This document shows, one piece after another, positions 45,729 through 53,905 of a DNA stretch of 64,000 nucleotides (the first letter of the stretch is position 1; each line of letters begins with the position of its first letter). This DNA is from Algimonas porphyrae (GTDB lineage: Bacteria; Pseudomonadota; Alphaproteobacteria; Caulobacterales; Maricaulaceae): contig NZ_CP163424.1 of NCBI RefSeq assembly GCF_041429795.1, positions 2,482,001 to 2,546,000 of the forward strand, written 5' to 3'. A program made the position numbers and the translations under genes. Under the pieces are notes generated by a model, which saw nothing but the letters and a program-made list of their open reading frames with translations, did no database searches and was not told the DNA's origin.

Positions 45729-46901
45729 ATGACTATTTCCCGTCCGGCTGTGAAGCCGGCTGATCCGCGTTTTTCTGCGGGTCCCACGCGCAAACGTCCC
45801 GGCTGGACGCTAGAGGCGCTTTCTGACGCGGCTCTGGGCCGCTCCCACCGCTCCGCGATCGGTAAATCCAAGCTCAAACAGGTCATCGACCTGACGCGCG
45901 AAGTGCTGCAGGTTCCCGATGATCACCGCATCGGCATCGTGCCCGCGTCTGACACGGGCGCGGTCGAAATGGCCATGTGGACCATGCTCGGCCCAAAACC
46001 CGTCATCGTCGCGGCTTGGGAAAACTTCGGACAGGCATGGATCGTAGATGCCGACAAGCAGCTGCCGCTCGACGAGCTGACCCTGCTGAGCGCCGACTAT
46101 GGCAAGCTGCCCGACTTCACCGCCTATGATGGCTCGCAGGATCTCGTCTTCACGGCCAATGGGACCACATCGGGCGTCAAGGTCGCAGATTACGGCTTCA
46201 TTCCGGATGACCGCAAGGGCGTGACGATCTGCGACGCCACCTCCGCCGTCTACGCGCAGGACCTGCCATGGGAGAAGCTCGATGTCGTGACCTATAGTTG
46301 GCAGAAAGTCATGGGCGGCGAGGCCGCGCATGGCATGCTGATCCTGTCGCCCAAAGCCGTCAAACGGCTGGAAAGCTACACCCCGCCTTGGCCTCTGCCG
46401 AAAATCTTCCGCCTCACCAAAGGCGCCCCGGGTCGACAGCGCCTGATCGAGGGCATTTTCGAGGGCGCGACCATCAACACGCCGTCCCTGCTCTGCGCCG
46501 AAGACCATCTCGATGCGCTGAAGTGGGTGAAGGCCAATGGCGGACTGCAAGGCATGCATGACCGCGCCGACCGCAATGCCAGGACCATCTGGGACTGGGT
46601 GGAGAAGCGCGACTGGATCGCCAACCTGTGCGAGGACGATGAAAGACGCTCCAACACAGGCGTCTGTCTGAAAATCGTGGACCCGCGCATTGCGGCATTA
46701 CCAGCGGGCGAACAGGCGGTCTTCGCCAAATCCATCGTCAATCTGCTCGCCGATGAAGGTGTCGCCCTCGACTTCGGGGCGTACCGCACCGCGCCACCAG
46801 GCTTCCGCCTGTGGGTGTCCGGCCTGTGCGAACACGCCGACGTTGAGGCGATCCTGCCCTGGCTCGACTGGGCGTTCGAGACCAAGATTGCGGAGCTGTA
46901 A
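45729..46901 (+). CDS. serC: Phosphoserine aminotransferase
   Basis: Converts 3-phosphohydroxypyruvate and glutamate to phosphoserine with PLP. The 390-residue protein belongs to the alphaproteobacterial SerC subtype: DPRFSAGPTRKRPGW at the start, ASDTGAVEMAMWTMLG, and the PLP Lys in TYSWQKVMGGEAAHG. I start it at ATG 45729 (GGAG eight bases upstream); GTG 45726 is adjacent. It is one base from serA, so the pair forms an operon. Confidence 0.96.
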   Translation: MTISRPAVKPADPRFSAGPTRKRPGWTLEALSDAALGRSHRSAIGKSKLKQVIDLTREVLQVPDDHRIGIVPASDTGAVEMAMWTMLGPKPVIVAAWENFGQAWIVDADKQLPLDELTLLSADYGKLPDFTAYDGSQDLVFTANGTTSGVKVADYGFIPDDRKGVTICDATSAVYAQDLPWEKLDVVTYSWQKVMGGEAAHGMLILSPKAVKRLESYTPPWPLPKIFRLTKGAPGRQRLIEGIFEGATINTPSLLCAEDHLDALKWVKANGGLQGMHDRADRNARTIWDWVEKRDWIANLCEDDERRSNTGVCLKIVDPRIAALPAGEQAVFAKSIVNLLADEGVALDFGAYRTAPPGFRLWVSGLCEHADVEAILPWLDWAFETKIAEL

Positions 46902-46902
46902 A

Positions 46903-48477
46903 ATGCCTAAAGTACTCATCAGTGATAAAATGAGCCCGCGCGCCATGGAGGTCTTCAAGGCCCGTGGCGTCGATGTCGATGTCATCACCGGCCTGTCCAA
47001 GGACGAGCTGATGCAGATCATCGGTGATTATGACGGCCTCGCGGTCCGCTCCTCGACCAGGCCTGATGCGGAAATCATCGGTCAGGCCACCAACCTCAAA
47101 GTGATTGGGCGCGCCGGGATCGGGGTCGACAATATCGATATCAAAGCGGCGACGGATCGCGGCGTCGTCGTCATGAACACGCCGTTCGGCAACGCCATTA
47201 CGACGGCGGAGCATGCGATTGCCATGCTGTTTGCCGCCGCCCGGCAAATCCCGAAAGCCTCTGAGCGCACACAGAATGGCGAGTGGCCGAAATCCGATTA
47301 CAAAGGTACGGAACTTTTCAACAAGACACTGGGCGTCATTGGCTGCGGCAATATCGGCGCGCTCGTCGCGGAGCGAGCCCTGGGACTGAAGATGAAGGTC
47401 ATCGCGTTTGACCCCTATCTGACGGATGAGCGAGCCGTCGAACTGGGCGTGCAAAAGGTCGAACTGGACGCGCTGTTCCAGCGCGCAGACGCCATCACGC
47501 TGCATACGCCGCTGGTCGAAAGCACACGCAATATCGTCAACCGCGCACGGCTCGGCATGACCAAGCCGGGAGTCATTCTGGTCAATTGCGCCCGCGGCGG
47601 ATTGGTTGATGAAGAGGCGCTGAAAGATGCGCTGCAGGCCGGGCATGTCCGCGCGGCTGCGCTGGACGTGTTCGCCGTGGAACCAGCCAAGCAGCATGCA
47701 CTGTTCGGCACGCCAGGATTCGTAGCGACGCCGCATCTGGGCGCATCGACCAATGAGGCGCAGGAAAATGTCGCCGTGCAGGTCGCGGAGCAGATGGCCG
47801 ACTATCTGCTGACCGGCGCGATCAGCAATGCTATCAACACGCCGTCCATCTCGGCGGAAGAAGCGCCGCGTCTGAAGCCCTGGGTCGATCTGGCCGACAA
47901 GCTCGGCACCATGATGGGGCAGCTCCTGCATGAACCGGCGCAGGCGATCCAGATCACCTACAAAGGATCGATCACGGCGCTGAACACCAATCCGATGAGC
48001 GCCGCCGCCCTCGCCGGACTGCTCAAGGCCGCCATGCCGGAGGTCAATATGGTTTCCGCGCCCGTCTTGGCCAAGGAACGCGGCATTACGCTGACCGAAA
48101 GCTATGTCGACGAGGCCGAACGCGCTGAATCCCTGATCCGGCTGACGGTGGAAACGGCGCAGCGTAAGTTCGCCATTGTCGGCACCATCTATCGGGGCGA
48201 ACCCCGGATTGTCCGCCTGTTCGGCGTGCCGATGGACGCCGCCTTCAGCCCATCCATGCTCTATATCCGCAATGACGACAAACCGGGCTTTATTGGCGAA
48301 GTGGGGCGCATTCTCGGCGATGCCAAGGTCAATATCGCGACCTTCTCGCTCGGTCGGATGGATCAGGGCGGCGAAGCCGTCTGCCTGATCAGTGTCGATG
48401 GTGACGTCAGCGACGAAACGGCCGCCGCAATTACCGCGATTGATCAGGTGAAGATCGTGGACCGGGTTCGGATGTAG
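46903..48477 (+). CDS. serA: D-3-phosphoglycerate dehydrogenase
   Basis: First step of serine synthesis: NAD-dependent oxidation of 3-phosphoglycerate. The 524-residue long-form enzyme has a split substrate domain, the NAD fold (GVIGCGNIGALVAERA), the catalytic region GFVATPHLGASTNEAQ, an intervening allosteric domain and a C-terminal ACT domain (MLYIRNDDKPGFIGEVGRIL) that probably senses serine. It starts at ATG 46903, one base after the serC stop; an upstream in-frame reading inside serC is spurious. Confidence 0.97.
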   Translation: MPKVLISDKMSPRAMEVFKARGVDVDVITGLSKDELMQIIGDYDGLAVRSSTRPDAEIIGQATNLKVIGRAGIGVDNIDIKAATDRGVVVMNTPFGNAITTAEHAIAMLFAAARQIPKASERTQNGEWPKSDYKGTELFNKTLGVIGCGNIGALVAERALGLKMKVIAFDPYLTDERAVELGVQKVELDALFQRADAITLHTPLVESTRNIVNRARLGMTKPGVILVNCARGGLVDEEALKDALQAGHVRAAALDVFAVEPAKQHALFGTPGFVATPHLGASTNEAQENVAVQVAEQMADYLLTGAISNAINTPSISAEEAPRLKPWVDLADKLGTMMGQLLHEPAQAIQITYKGSITALNTNPMSAAALAGLLKAAMPEVNMVSAPVLAKERGITLTESYVDEAERAESLIRLTVETAQRKFAIVGTIYRGEPRIVRLFGVPMDAAFSPSMLYIRNDDKPGFIGEVGRILGDAKVNIATFSLGRMDQGGEAVCLISVDGDVSDETAAAITAIDQVKIVDRVRM

Positions 48478-48553
48478 GGCCTGAGCTGAGTTCCTCCCCC
48501 TCGCAAGGGTGAGGTGTCATGCGTATCAGCGAATGACGGAAGGGGGTATGCTG

Positions 48554-48576
48554 AAAAAAGCCGCGCGAAGCGCGTC
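48554..48576 (-). terminator. Rho-independent terminator of the argE-NAGS-M14 operon
   Basis: On the minus strand CGCGC/GCGCG (5 bp, loop TTC) leads through a short GC extension into TTTTTT. It begins four bases after the M14 stop. Confidence 0.75.
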
Positions 48577-48580
48577 CGGA

Positions 48581-49702
48581 CTATAACCTGTCGATCACCG
48601 CCGCCATCGCGTCGAGCGTGTCGCTGCCGAGTTGGGCGGAGCGGTTGCAGTCCCAGCCGCGGTCTGCATCCGGCGCATTGGCATTGTCCTTGAACGGCAT
48701 TTCGAGGGTCATGGCGAGGCAGTCGAATCGCGCGGCCAGCGCGTTGGTGCAGATCGACAGATTGGCTTTACCGGGCGCCGTCAGTGGATAGCCGACCTTG
48801 GTCTGGAAGTCCGGACTGGCGTCCAGATAGGCGTCGAGAAAAGCTGCCAGATCAGCCGCCTGCTTCTCCGTATAGTCGGGAATGCCCTCGGCCCCGGCGA
48901 TGAAATTATAGGGCAGCGCTTCGTCGCCATGGACATCGAAGCAGAGCACGGGACGGTCCGCATCCATCGCGTTGCGGACGAGCTTGACTTCAGGCGCGCG
49001 CTCCATCGTCGGCGTATCCCATTCGCGGTTCAGGTTGGCCCCGACTGCGTTAGTCCGCAGATGACCGCGGAAGGAGCCATCGGGGTTCATGTTCGGCACG
49101 ATGCGGAAACGCACCTTGCGGCGCATCGCCTGCGCGACCTCGTCTTCCGGATCGGTCAAACGGGCAAGGAAGCCTTCCATCCACCATTCGGCCATGCTCT
49201 CACCGGGATGCTGGCGCGCAATGACCCAGATCGTCTTGTCGCCTTCGCCGATGCTCAGACAGTCCATGTCGCGCCCGTCGATCGTCTGGCCCAGCACGCG
49301 CAGCGAGACGCCGTCATGGGCCAGCGCATCGGCGATCAGATTGAGATGGCGTTCCTGCGAATAGGGCGCGAAATAGGCGTAATAGACGGCATCGGCTTCG
49401 GGCGTATGCTCGATCACCAGCTTGCCTTCATCATAGCGGGTCGGTACGCGCGTCCAGTCTTCGCGGTCGACGCTCATGCAGGCCTTGTAATCCGTCCATC
49501 CGTCCGGATAGGCCGACCCGCCAGCGTTCTCGATCACCAGACGAACAGGCACGCCCTTCGCGCCGGACAGACGAAAGTGAAACCACTGGTAAAAGTCGCT
49601 CTGATGATCCTGGCGAATACGCAGACGTATATCTTGCGGGTCGGTAGCCTCGACCACGTCGATATTTCCGGAATCAAAGGCGGCATTGATGGACAGGGTC
49701 AT
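48581..49702 (-). CDS. M14 zinc carboxypeptidase, cytosolic (CCP-like)
   Basis: A 373-residue protein without signal peptide. An N-terminal beta domain (residues 1-115) is followed by a metallocarboxypeptidase domain: zinc ligands in RQHPGESMAEW, the substrate Arg/Asn region ANLNREWDTP, the third ligand in CFDVHGDEALPYNF, and a catalytic Glu in LEMPFKDN. This is the cytosolic-carboxypeptidase subgroup (M14D), which removes C-terminal Glu or similar residues in eukaryotes. It lies three bases after the NAGS-like gene. A link to arginine or glutamate metabolism is suggested only by position. Confidence 0.88.
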   Translation of the reverse strand: MTLSINAAFDSGNIDVVEATDPQDIRLRIRQDHQSDFYQWFHFRLSGAKGVPVRLVIENAGGSAYPDGWTDYKACMSVDREDWTRVPTRYDEGKLVIEHTPEADAVYYAYFAPYSQERHLNLIADALAHDGVSLRVLGQTIDGRDMDCLSIGEGDKTIWVIARQHPGESMAEWWMEGFLARLTDPEDEVAQAMRRKVRFRIVPNMNPDGSFRGHLRTNAVGANLNREWDTPTMERAPEVKLVRNAMDADRPVLCFDVHGDEALPYNFIAGAEGIPDYTEKQAADLAAFLDAYLDASPDFQTKVGYPLTAPGKANLSICTNALAARFDCLAMTLEMPFKDNANAPDADRGWDCNRSAQLGSDTLDAMAAVIDRL

Positions 49703-49705
49703 GAT

Positions 49706-50863
49706 CTACTCACTCTGGGAAGAAGCGGTGGCGTTGAAATCGTCAGGCGCGTCCGATGCGGACTGAATCGCCTGCGGCAGCTCGGACGCCTCTAGACCTT
49801 TCCAGAACACGCGCCAATCCCCGGAAAGCTGCATGCCGTCACAGGCACTCACATACCAGTCGTTGAAAGGATTGGCCTTGCGCGAGCGCCAGAAAAAAGC
49901 CGGAACATCGTCGAGAATCCGCTCCCACACATCGCGGGCCAGCCCTTCGCCCTGCGCTTCCGGGACGACCCAGAACTTGGACAGATAGGCCTGTTCATTC
50001 AGGCGCGTGAAAATCGCCCCGGCCCGGAAATCCGGCTCCAGAAAGGCGGACATGACCGGCTGTCCGAAAAAAGCCGGATCTATGTCGCGCCGAAAGGCCC
50101 GATTGATTGCCCTTTCCAGCGCCGCATGATCAAGGTCGCTCAGATCCTCGCGGCGGGCAATGGCCGCGCCGCGCCGGATAAAGGTGCCGGACCCCTTGGT
50201 CGTGAACAGCTCTGATAGCAGATTGAGAGGCGACGCCAGAACATAGGCACGACGCCCTTCATTGGCATCCTGCTCGATCCGCTGCACAGTGCGCAGGAAA
50301 ACTTGCTGACCGGGTGTGATGTCGTGACGGTCGATAATGGTGTCGATTTCCCGCAGCCGCAGATTGCGCCGACGATTGCCATTCAGATTCAATCCGCCCG
50401 ATGGCTGTAAGGACACGATCTTGATCGGCCGCAAGTCATTGATCAGCTTGGTCAGGCTCGCCGGACCGCGGCGCTCCGTCATTTCCAGAATCGGAATGAT
50501 GCCCGCTTGCGCGCGCTTGCGAATATCCGCGATCAGCCCATAGGTCGCCGTGTCCAGCTTGGCGACCTTGACGCCGGAACTGTCAAGGTCCCGCATAAGC
50601 CGCTGCGCCTGGAAGCGGATCGAGGTCCGGTCATCATCAAGCGCCCCGATCAGCAATGTCGGCGTCAGGCCGAGATTGGACAGTATCTGCAGATTTGAGG
50701 TCAGCGATTCGAGCAGCGGGTTCTTCAGAACACGCGGGTCGAGCAGGATCAGCGCAAATCGTTCGGGATCTTCCTTGGCGAAGAGCTCGGCGTAAAATTT
50801 GGCTTCCTGCGTCGCGCCCACAGCGGACAGAGATGACAGGACGATCTGACGGACGACCGTCAT
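49706..50863 (-). CDS. N-acetylglutamate synthase/kinase homologue with degenerate kinase motifs
   Basis: A 385-residue protein built like the bifunctional N-acetylglutamate synthase/kinase of Maricaulis and Xanthomonas: an amino-acid-kinase domain (residues about 30-240) followed by a GNAT acetyltransferase domain (about 245-370, with KFWVVPEAQGEGLARDVWE and SGDWRVFWKGLE). In the kinase half the usual K-x-GG strand is replaced by ALILLDPRV and the GGGP-type loop by LIGALDDD, so ATP/NAG phosphorylation looks lost. It may act only as N-acetylglutamate synthase, as in vertebrates. The start overlaps the argE-like stop by four bases. Confidence 0.78.
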   Translation of the reverse strand: MTVVRQIVLSSLSAVGATQEAKFYAELFAKEDPERFALILLDPRVLKNPLLESLTSNLQILSNLGLTPTLLIGALDDDRTSIRFQAQRLMRDLDSSGVKVAKLDTATYGLIADIRKRAQAGIIPILEMTERRGPASLTKLINDLRPIKIVSLQPSGGLNLNGNRRRNLRLREIDTIIDRHDITPGQQVFLRTVQRIEQDANEGRRAYVLASPLNLLSELFTTKGSGTFIRRGAAIARREDLSDLDHAALERAINRAFRRDIDPAFFGQPVMSAFLEPDFRAGAIFTRLNEQAYLSKFWVVPEAQGEGLARDVWERILDDVPAFFWRSRKANPFNDWYVSACDGMQLSGDWRVFWKGLEASELPQAIQSASDAPDDFNATASSQSE

Positions 50864-51942
50864 GACAGCGCCCCGCCCAGCACTTGGGCATAGCGCGCCT
50901 GTGCGGCGTAGAGCTGGTCCAGCGCAACATATTCGTCGGGACGGTGCGCCTGTTCGAGATTGCCGGGTCCGTAAACAATCGCATTGATCCCGGCCTGACT
51001 CAGCATGGAAGCCTCCGTCCAGTAGGGCAGATCGACGACAGCTTCGTCGAACATCCCTGTGAAGGCCGATATATCTCGCGTAGCAAAGGGCGCGAAAGCG
51101 ACGATCGTATCGATCTCTGCGTCCGGAGAGGCGGATCGCGCTATCGCTACCATATCGGCCTCACGGGCAGCGACATGATCGCCGGGTGGCGGCCGCATAG
51201 ACACCTTGGCCGAGGCCGTCGTTGGGATCACATTATAGGCCCCATCCGAAGTGACCTCGCCAATATTGACGCATAGCCCCTTGAACGGATCCACACCGAA
51301 ATCGAGATGATCCTGACGATAATCGCCCAATCGCGCACAGAATTGCGTCGCGCTCAACAGCGGGGCTGCGACCGTGTCCGACAGGCTCGAATGTCCGCCC
51401 GGCCCGGTGTAACGCACATGCATGGCCAGCATGCCGCGATGGGCGCGACCGACGCGGCAGGATGTTGGCTCGCAGACGACGGCCCGCTCGATACCGTCCA
51501 GATATCCACTGCGGATGATAGCCGGCATCACCTCCGACCCGGCCTCCTCATCACCTGACAGAAGGACAGCGACATTCCGGGGAGTCGCTGTCCCAAGCGC
51601 GCCGAGGATCGCGGCAGCCGCACCCTTAATGTCGGATGTGCCTAGCCCGTGCACTCGGTCCTCACGCTCGACGAGTTCCAGCGGATCGGCAGTCCAGCCT
51701 TCGCCGCTCGGGACAGTGTCGATGTGGACATTGAGCAAGGCTTTGGGCGCTCCCCAGATTGCCAAGACATAGGCGCTATCCGGCTTGCCACGCGAACGTG
51801 GGACCGTCTTAATGATCAGCTGATCGGGCGCGAATCGAGACAGGGCCTCTGCCAACCAGGCGACGCAGGCCACTTCATCTCCAGTCCCGTTGCGGGTATC
51901 GAAGGCGACGAGGTCTCGCAGATAGTCGAGAGTCGATCTCAT
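50860..51942 (-). CDS. argE: Acetylornithine deacetylase / M20 peptidase
   Basis: Likely removes acetyl from N-acetylornithine in arginine synthesis. The 360-residue M20 metalloenzyme has HIDT in NVHIDTVPSGEGW, GLGTSDIKGAAAA, the catalytic SGDEEAGS and a lid-dimerisation domain (RGMLAMHVRYTGPGGHSS). I start it at ATG 51942 (MRSTLDYLRDLVAFDTRNGTG); the open frame upstream is not coding. The adjacent NAGS-like gene supports the arginine assignment over succinyl-diaminopimelate desuccinylase. Confidence 0.85.
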   Translation of the reverse strand: MRSTLDYLRDLVAFDTRNGTGDEVACVAWLAEALSRFAPDQLIIKTVPRSRGKPDSAYVLAIWGAPKALLNVHIDTVPSGEGWTADPLELVEREDRVHGLGTSDIKGAAAAILGALGTATPRNVAVLLSGDEEAGSEVMPAIIRSGYLDGIERAVVCEPTSCRVGRAHRGMLAMHVRYTGPGGHSSLSDTVAAPLLSATQFCARLGDYRQDHLDFGVDPFKGLCVNIGEVTSDGAYNVIPTTASAKVSMRPPPGDHVAAREADMVAIARSASPDAEIDTIVAFAPFATRDISAFTGMFDEAVVDLPYWTEASMLSQAGINAIVYGPGNLEQAHRPDEYVALDQLYAAQARYAQVLGGALS

Positions 51943-52071
51943 AAACTCTGCTATGACAAGCACATGCGCGCCTTTCAACGCAGGAACCGATGGTGAGACC
52001 AACTTTATTTGCATTGAAATCAGCTCAAGGCTGTTGTTAACCGGAGATATCAAGCAATTTGGGAGACCCTT

Positions 52072-52398
52072 ATGGCCGACACATGGGAATTTTATGAAGA
52101 CAAGGCAGGCGAGCATCGCTGGCGCTGCACAGCCTCCAACGGCAATATCATCGGTGCCGCGACGGAAGGCTACAAAGCCAAACGTGATTGCGAAGCCAAT
52201 GCTGAACGGCATGGCTATAATGGCAATCCGAACAGTCTTGGCGCCAAGGACAAGTGGGAATTCTACGAAGACAAGGCAGGCGAGCATCGCTGGCGTCGCA
52301 CCGCTTCCAATGGCGAGCCTGTTGGTCGCAGCACGGAAGGCTACAAGGCCAAGCGTGATTGCGAAGCCAATGCGACCCGCATGGGCTGGACCGGCTAG
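52072..52398 (+). CDS. Double DUF1508 (YegP-like) protein
   Basis: A 108-residue protein made of two nearly identical DUF1508 units (residues about 4-50 and 61-107). Each has WEFYEDKAGEHRWR, TASNG, EGYKAKRDCEANA. GGGAGA lies five bases before the ATG and an intrinsic terminator follows, so it is a free-standing gene. Family function is unknown; the repeats are short beta-hairpin units, sometimes linked to stress. Confidence 0.9.
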   Translation: MADTWEFYEDKAGEHRWRCTASNGNIIGAATEGYKAKRDCEANAERHGYNGNPNSLGAKDKWEFYEDKAGEHRWRRTASNGEPVGRSTEGYKAKRDCEANATRMGWTG

Positions 52399-52439
52399 AG
52401 CCTAAGTATCAGGCTAAACTCATCATAACGATTACGAGA

Positions 52440-52465
52440 AGCCGCCCTTTCGGGGCGGCTTTTTT
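52440..52465 (+). terminator. Rho-independent terminator after the DUF1508 gene
   Basis: AGCCGCCC/GGGCGGCT 8-bp stem with a 5-base loop and a T6 run. Confidence 0.94.
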
Positions 52466-52519
52466 CATGGGGACTGGAAATCCGGCCCCGTTCCGCTTAT
52501 ATAGTTATGGCTGGCTTGC

Positions 52520-52842
52520 CAGATATGACGATAAAGGCGCGTGCAATAAGCGGACTGGACCCGGGGGCGGTACCCGGCGGCTCCACCATAAGCGCTCACT
52601 ATTCTCCACGGAATAGAGAGCGCTTTTCATGGGGCCGACATAGTTTCGACAGACGCCCAAAGACGTTAGCTTTCGTTCGTGTGGACTCCGTCAAAAGTCC
52701 GGCAACAGTAATTGCTAATGACAATTATGCTGAGGATTTTGCCCTGGCTGCGTAAGCAGTCCGGATAATTTCCGACTTAACTCCTAGGGCTTCAGCGCCC
52801 TAGGCGGGCTCCGGGGAGTAGCTGGCAACAGAAACTCCCCAC
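52520..52842 (+). ncRNA. ssrA: tmRNA, circularly permuted two-piece form
   Basis: Rescues stalled ribosomes and tags the peptide for proteolysis. The acceptor piece comes first and ends at 52588 with CTCCACCA; its T arm is CCGGG-GGCGGTA-CCCGG (52561-52577). A linker hairpin (AAGCGCTC/GAGCGCTT) follows and would be cut out. The coding piece begins at 52631 with GGGGCCGAC, whose GGGGCC pairs with the acceptor GGCTCC. The tag frame, resume codon GCT 52714 to TAA 52755, reads ANDNYAEDFALAA. Pseudoknot stem GGGGAG/CTCCCC closes near 52840. The 5' end of the acceptor piece and the 3' end of the coding piece are approximate. Confidence 0.95.
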
Positions 52843-52912
52843 TTATTCAATGACTTGCAAATTATATTAACTTTTCAGGAACCTTTTCGATCGCCGCCGC
52901 GTTGAAGAGCGG

Positions 52913-53905
52913 ATGAAATCATTTATGCACTCGATCGCCGTCAAAGCGGACAATATTCTCGATAGCATTCAGGACAACGACCCACCCGAAGATCTGCATC
53001 TACAGCCCTATTTCGGCTATTCGACTCCCGACAAGATCATCATTCGCGGTCGCGCGCTTGCAGCTGACACAAGTCGGGCTTCCAACGACACCCCATCACT
53101 TGTCGACAATCTGGCGGCGATGGCAGCCTTGTTCATGACTCGTGAGGTCGAAGGCGAAACCGTGCGTTTGGGCGACTATTCCGCCGAAACGGACGATGAG
53201 GGCTATTACCGGATCGAACTCCCGCGCAAAAATCCACCCGCCGGGTGGACGGAGGCGGCCGTCAAGGCGGAGCGCACAGGCGAGACGATCAGCCATCCCG
53301 TTCTGATCACCTCGCCCAAAGCCGAGTATGGCATCATTTCAGATATTGACGACACGGTCATGCAGACCAAAGCCTGGTCCACGCGCAAGAACCTCTGGAC
53401 CAGTGTTACGGGTTCGGTCGGCAGTCGGTACATCTATCCCGATACGGCGACGCTGCTGAAGCTGATGGCCGGATCCATGGCCGGAACAAAGAACCCTGTC
53501 TTCTATGTCAGCTCTTCACCCTGGAATCTGCACGGCTTTCTGGAAGCCGTCTTCATGGCCAATGGCGTCGTTCGCGGTCCGAAATTTCTGCGTGATTTCG
53601 GTATCGATCCGACCAAGATGATCGTCGGGACGCACGGCAATCATAAGGGCAATGCCATCGACACGGTTCTGGCGGCCAATCCCGATCTGCCATTCTATCT
53701 GATCGGCGATAGCGGGCAGCATGACCCGGTCGTTTACCGCGATGCCGTCCTGCGCCACCCGGGACGCATAAAGGGTGTCTTCATCAGGACACCGGGTCCG
53801 GGCATGGGCGAAGAAGACCGACTGCCGTTGAAAGACATCGAAGCGCAAGGCGTCCAGATCTTTGCTGGAGAAACGTTTGAGCCTCTACTCGACAACGCGT
53901 TCTAG
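52913..53905 (+). CDS. App1-type phosphatase (DUF2183)
   Basis: A 330-residue protein with an N-terminal beta region (residues 25-130) and a HAD-like DUF2183 domain. The nucleophile motif is ISDIDDTVMQT (near residue 145), followed by YVSSSPWNL and IGDSGQHDPVVY. Yeast App1 is a phosphatidate phosphatase, so a lipid phosphate substrate is possible. GAAGAGCGG precedes the start. Its last 21 bases overlap the convergent P450 gene. Confidence 0.85.
   Translation: MKSFMHSIAVKADNILDSIQDNDPPEDLHLQPYFGYSTPDKIIIRGRALAADTSRASNDTPSLVDNLAAMAALFMTREVEGETVRLGDYSAETDDEGYYRIELPRKNPPAGWTEAAVKAERTGETISHPVLITSPKAEYGIISDIDDTVMQTKAWSTRKNLWTSVTGSVGSRYIYPDTATLLKLMAGSMAGTKNPVFYVSSSPWNLHGFLEAVFMANGVVRGPKFLRDFGIDPTKMIVGTHGNHKGNAIDTVLAANPDLPFYLIGDSGQHDPVVYRDAVLRHPGRIKGVFIRTPGPGMGEEDRLPLKDIEAQGVQIFAGETFEPLLDNAF

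Noticed and set aside
46738-47931. A 397-codon leftward frame opposite serC/serA
   Set aside because: Antisense shadow of conserved serine-pathway genes.
52507-52755. Open frame of 82 codons across the tmRNA
   Set aside because: It includes the tmRNA tag frame but its upstream part is RNA structure, not a protein gene.
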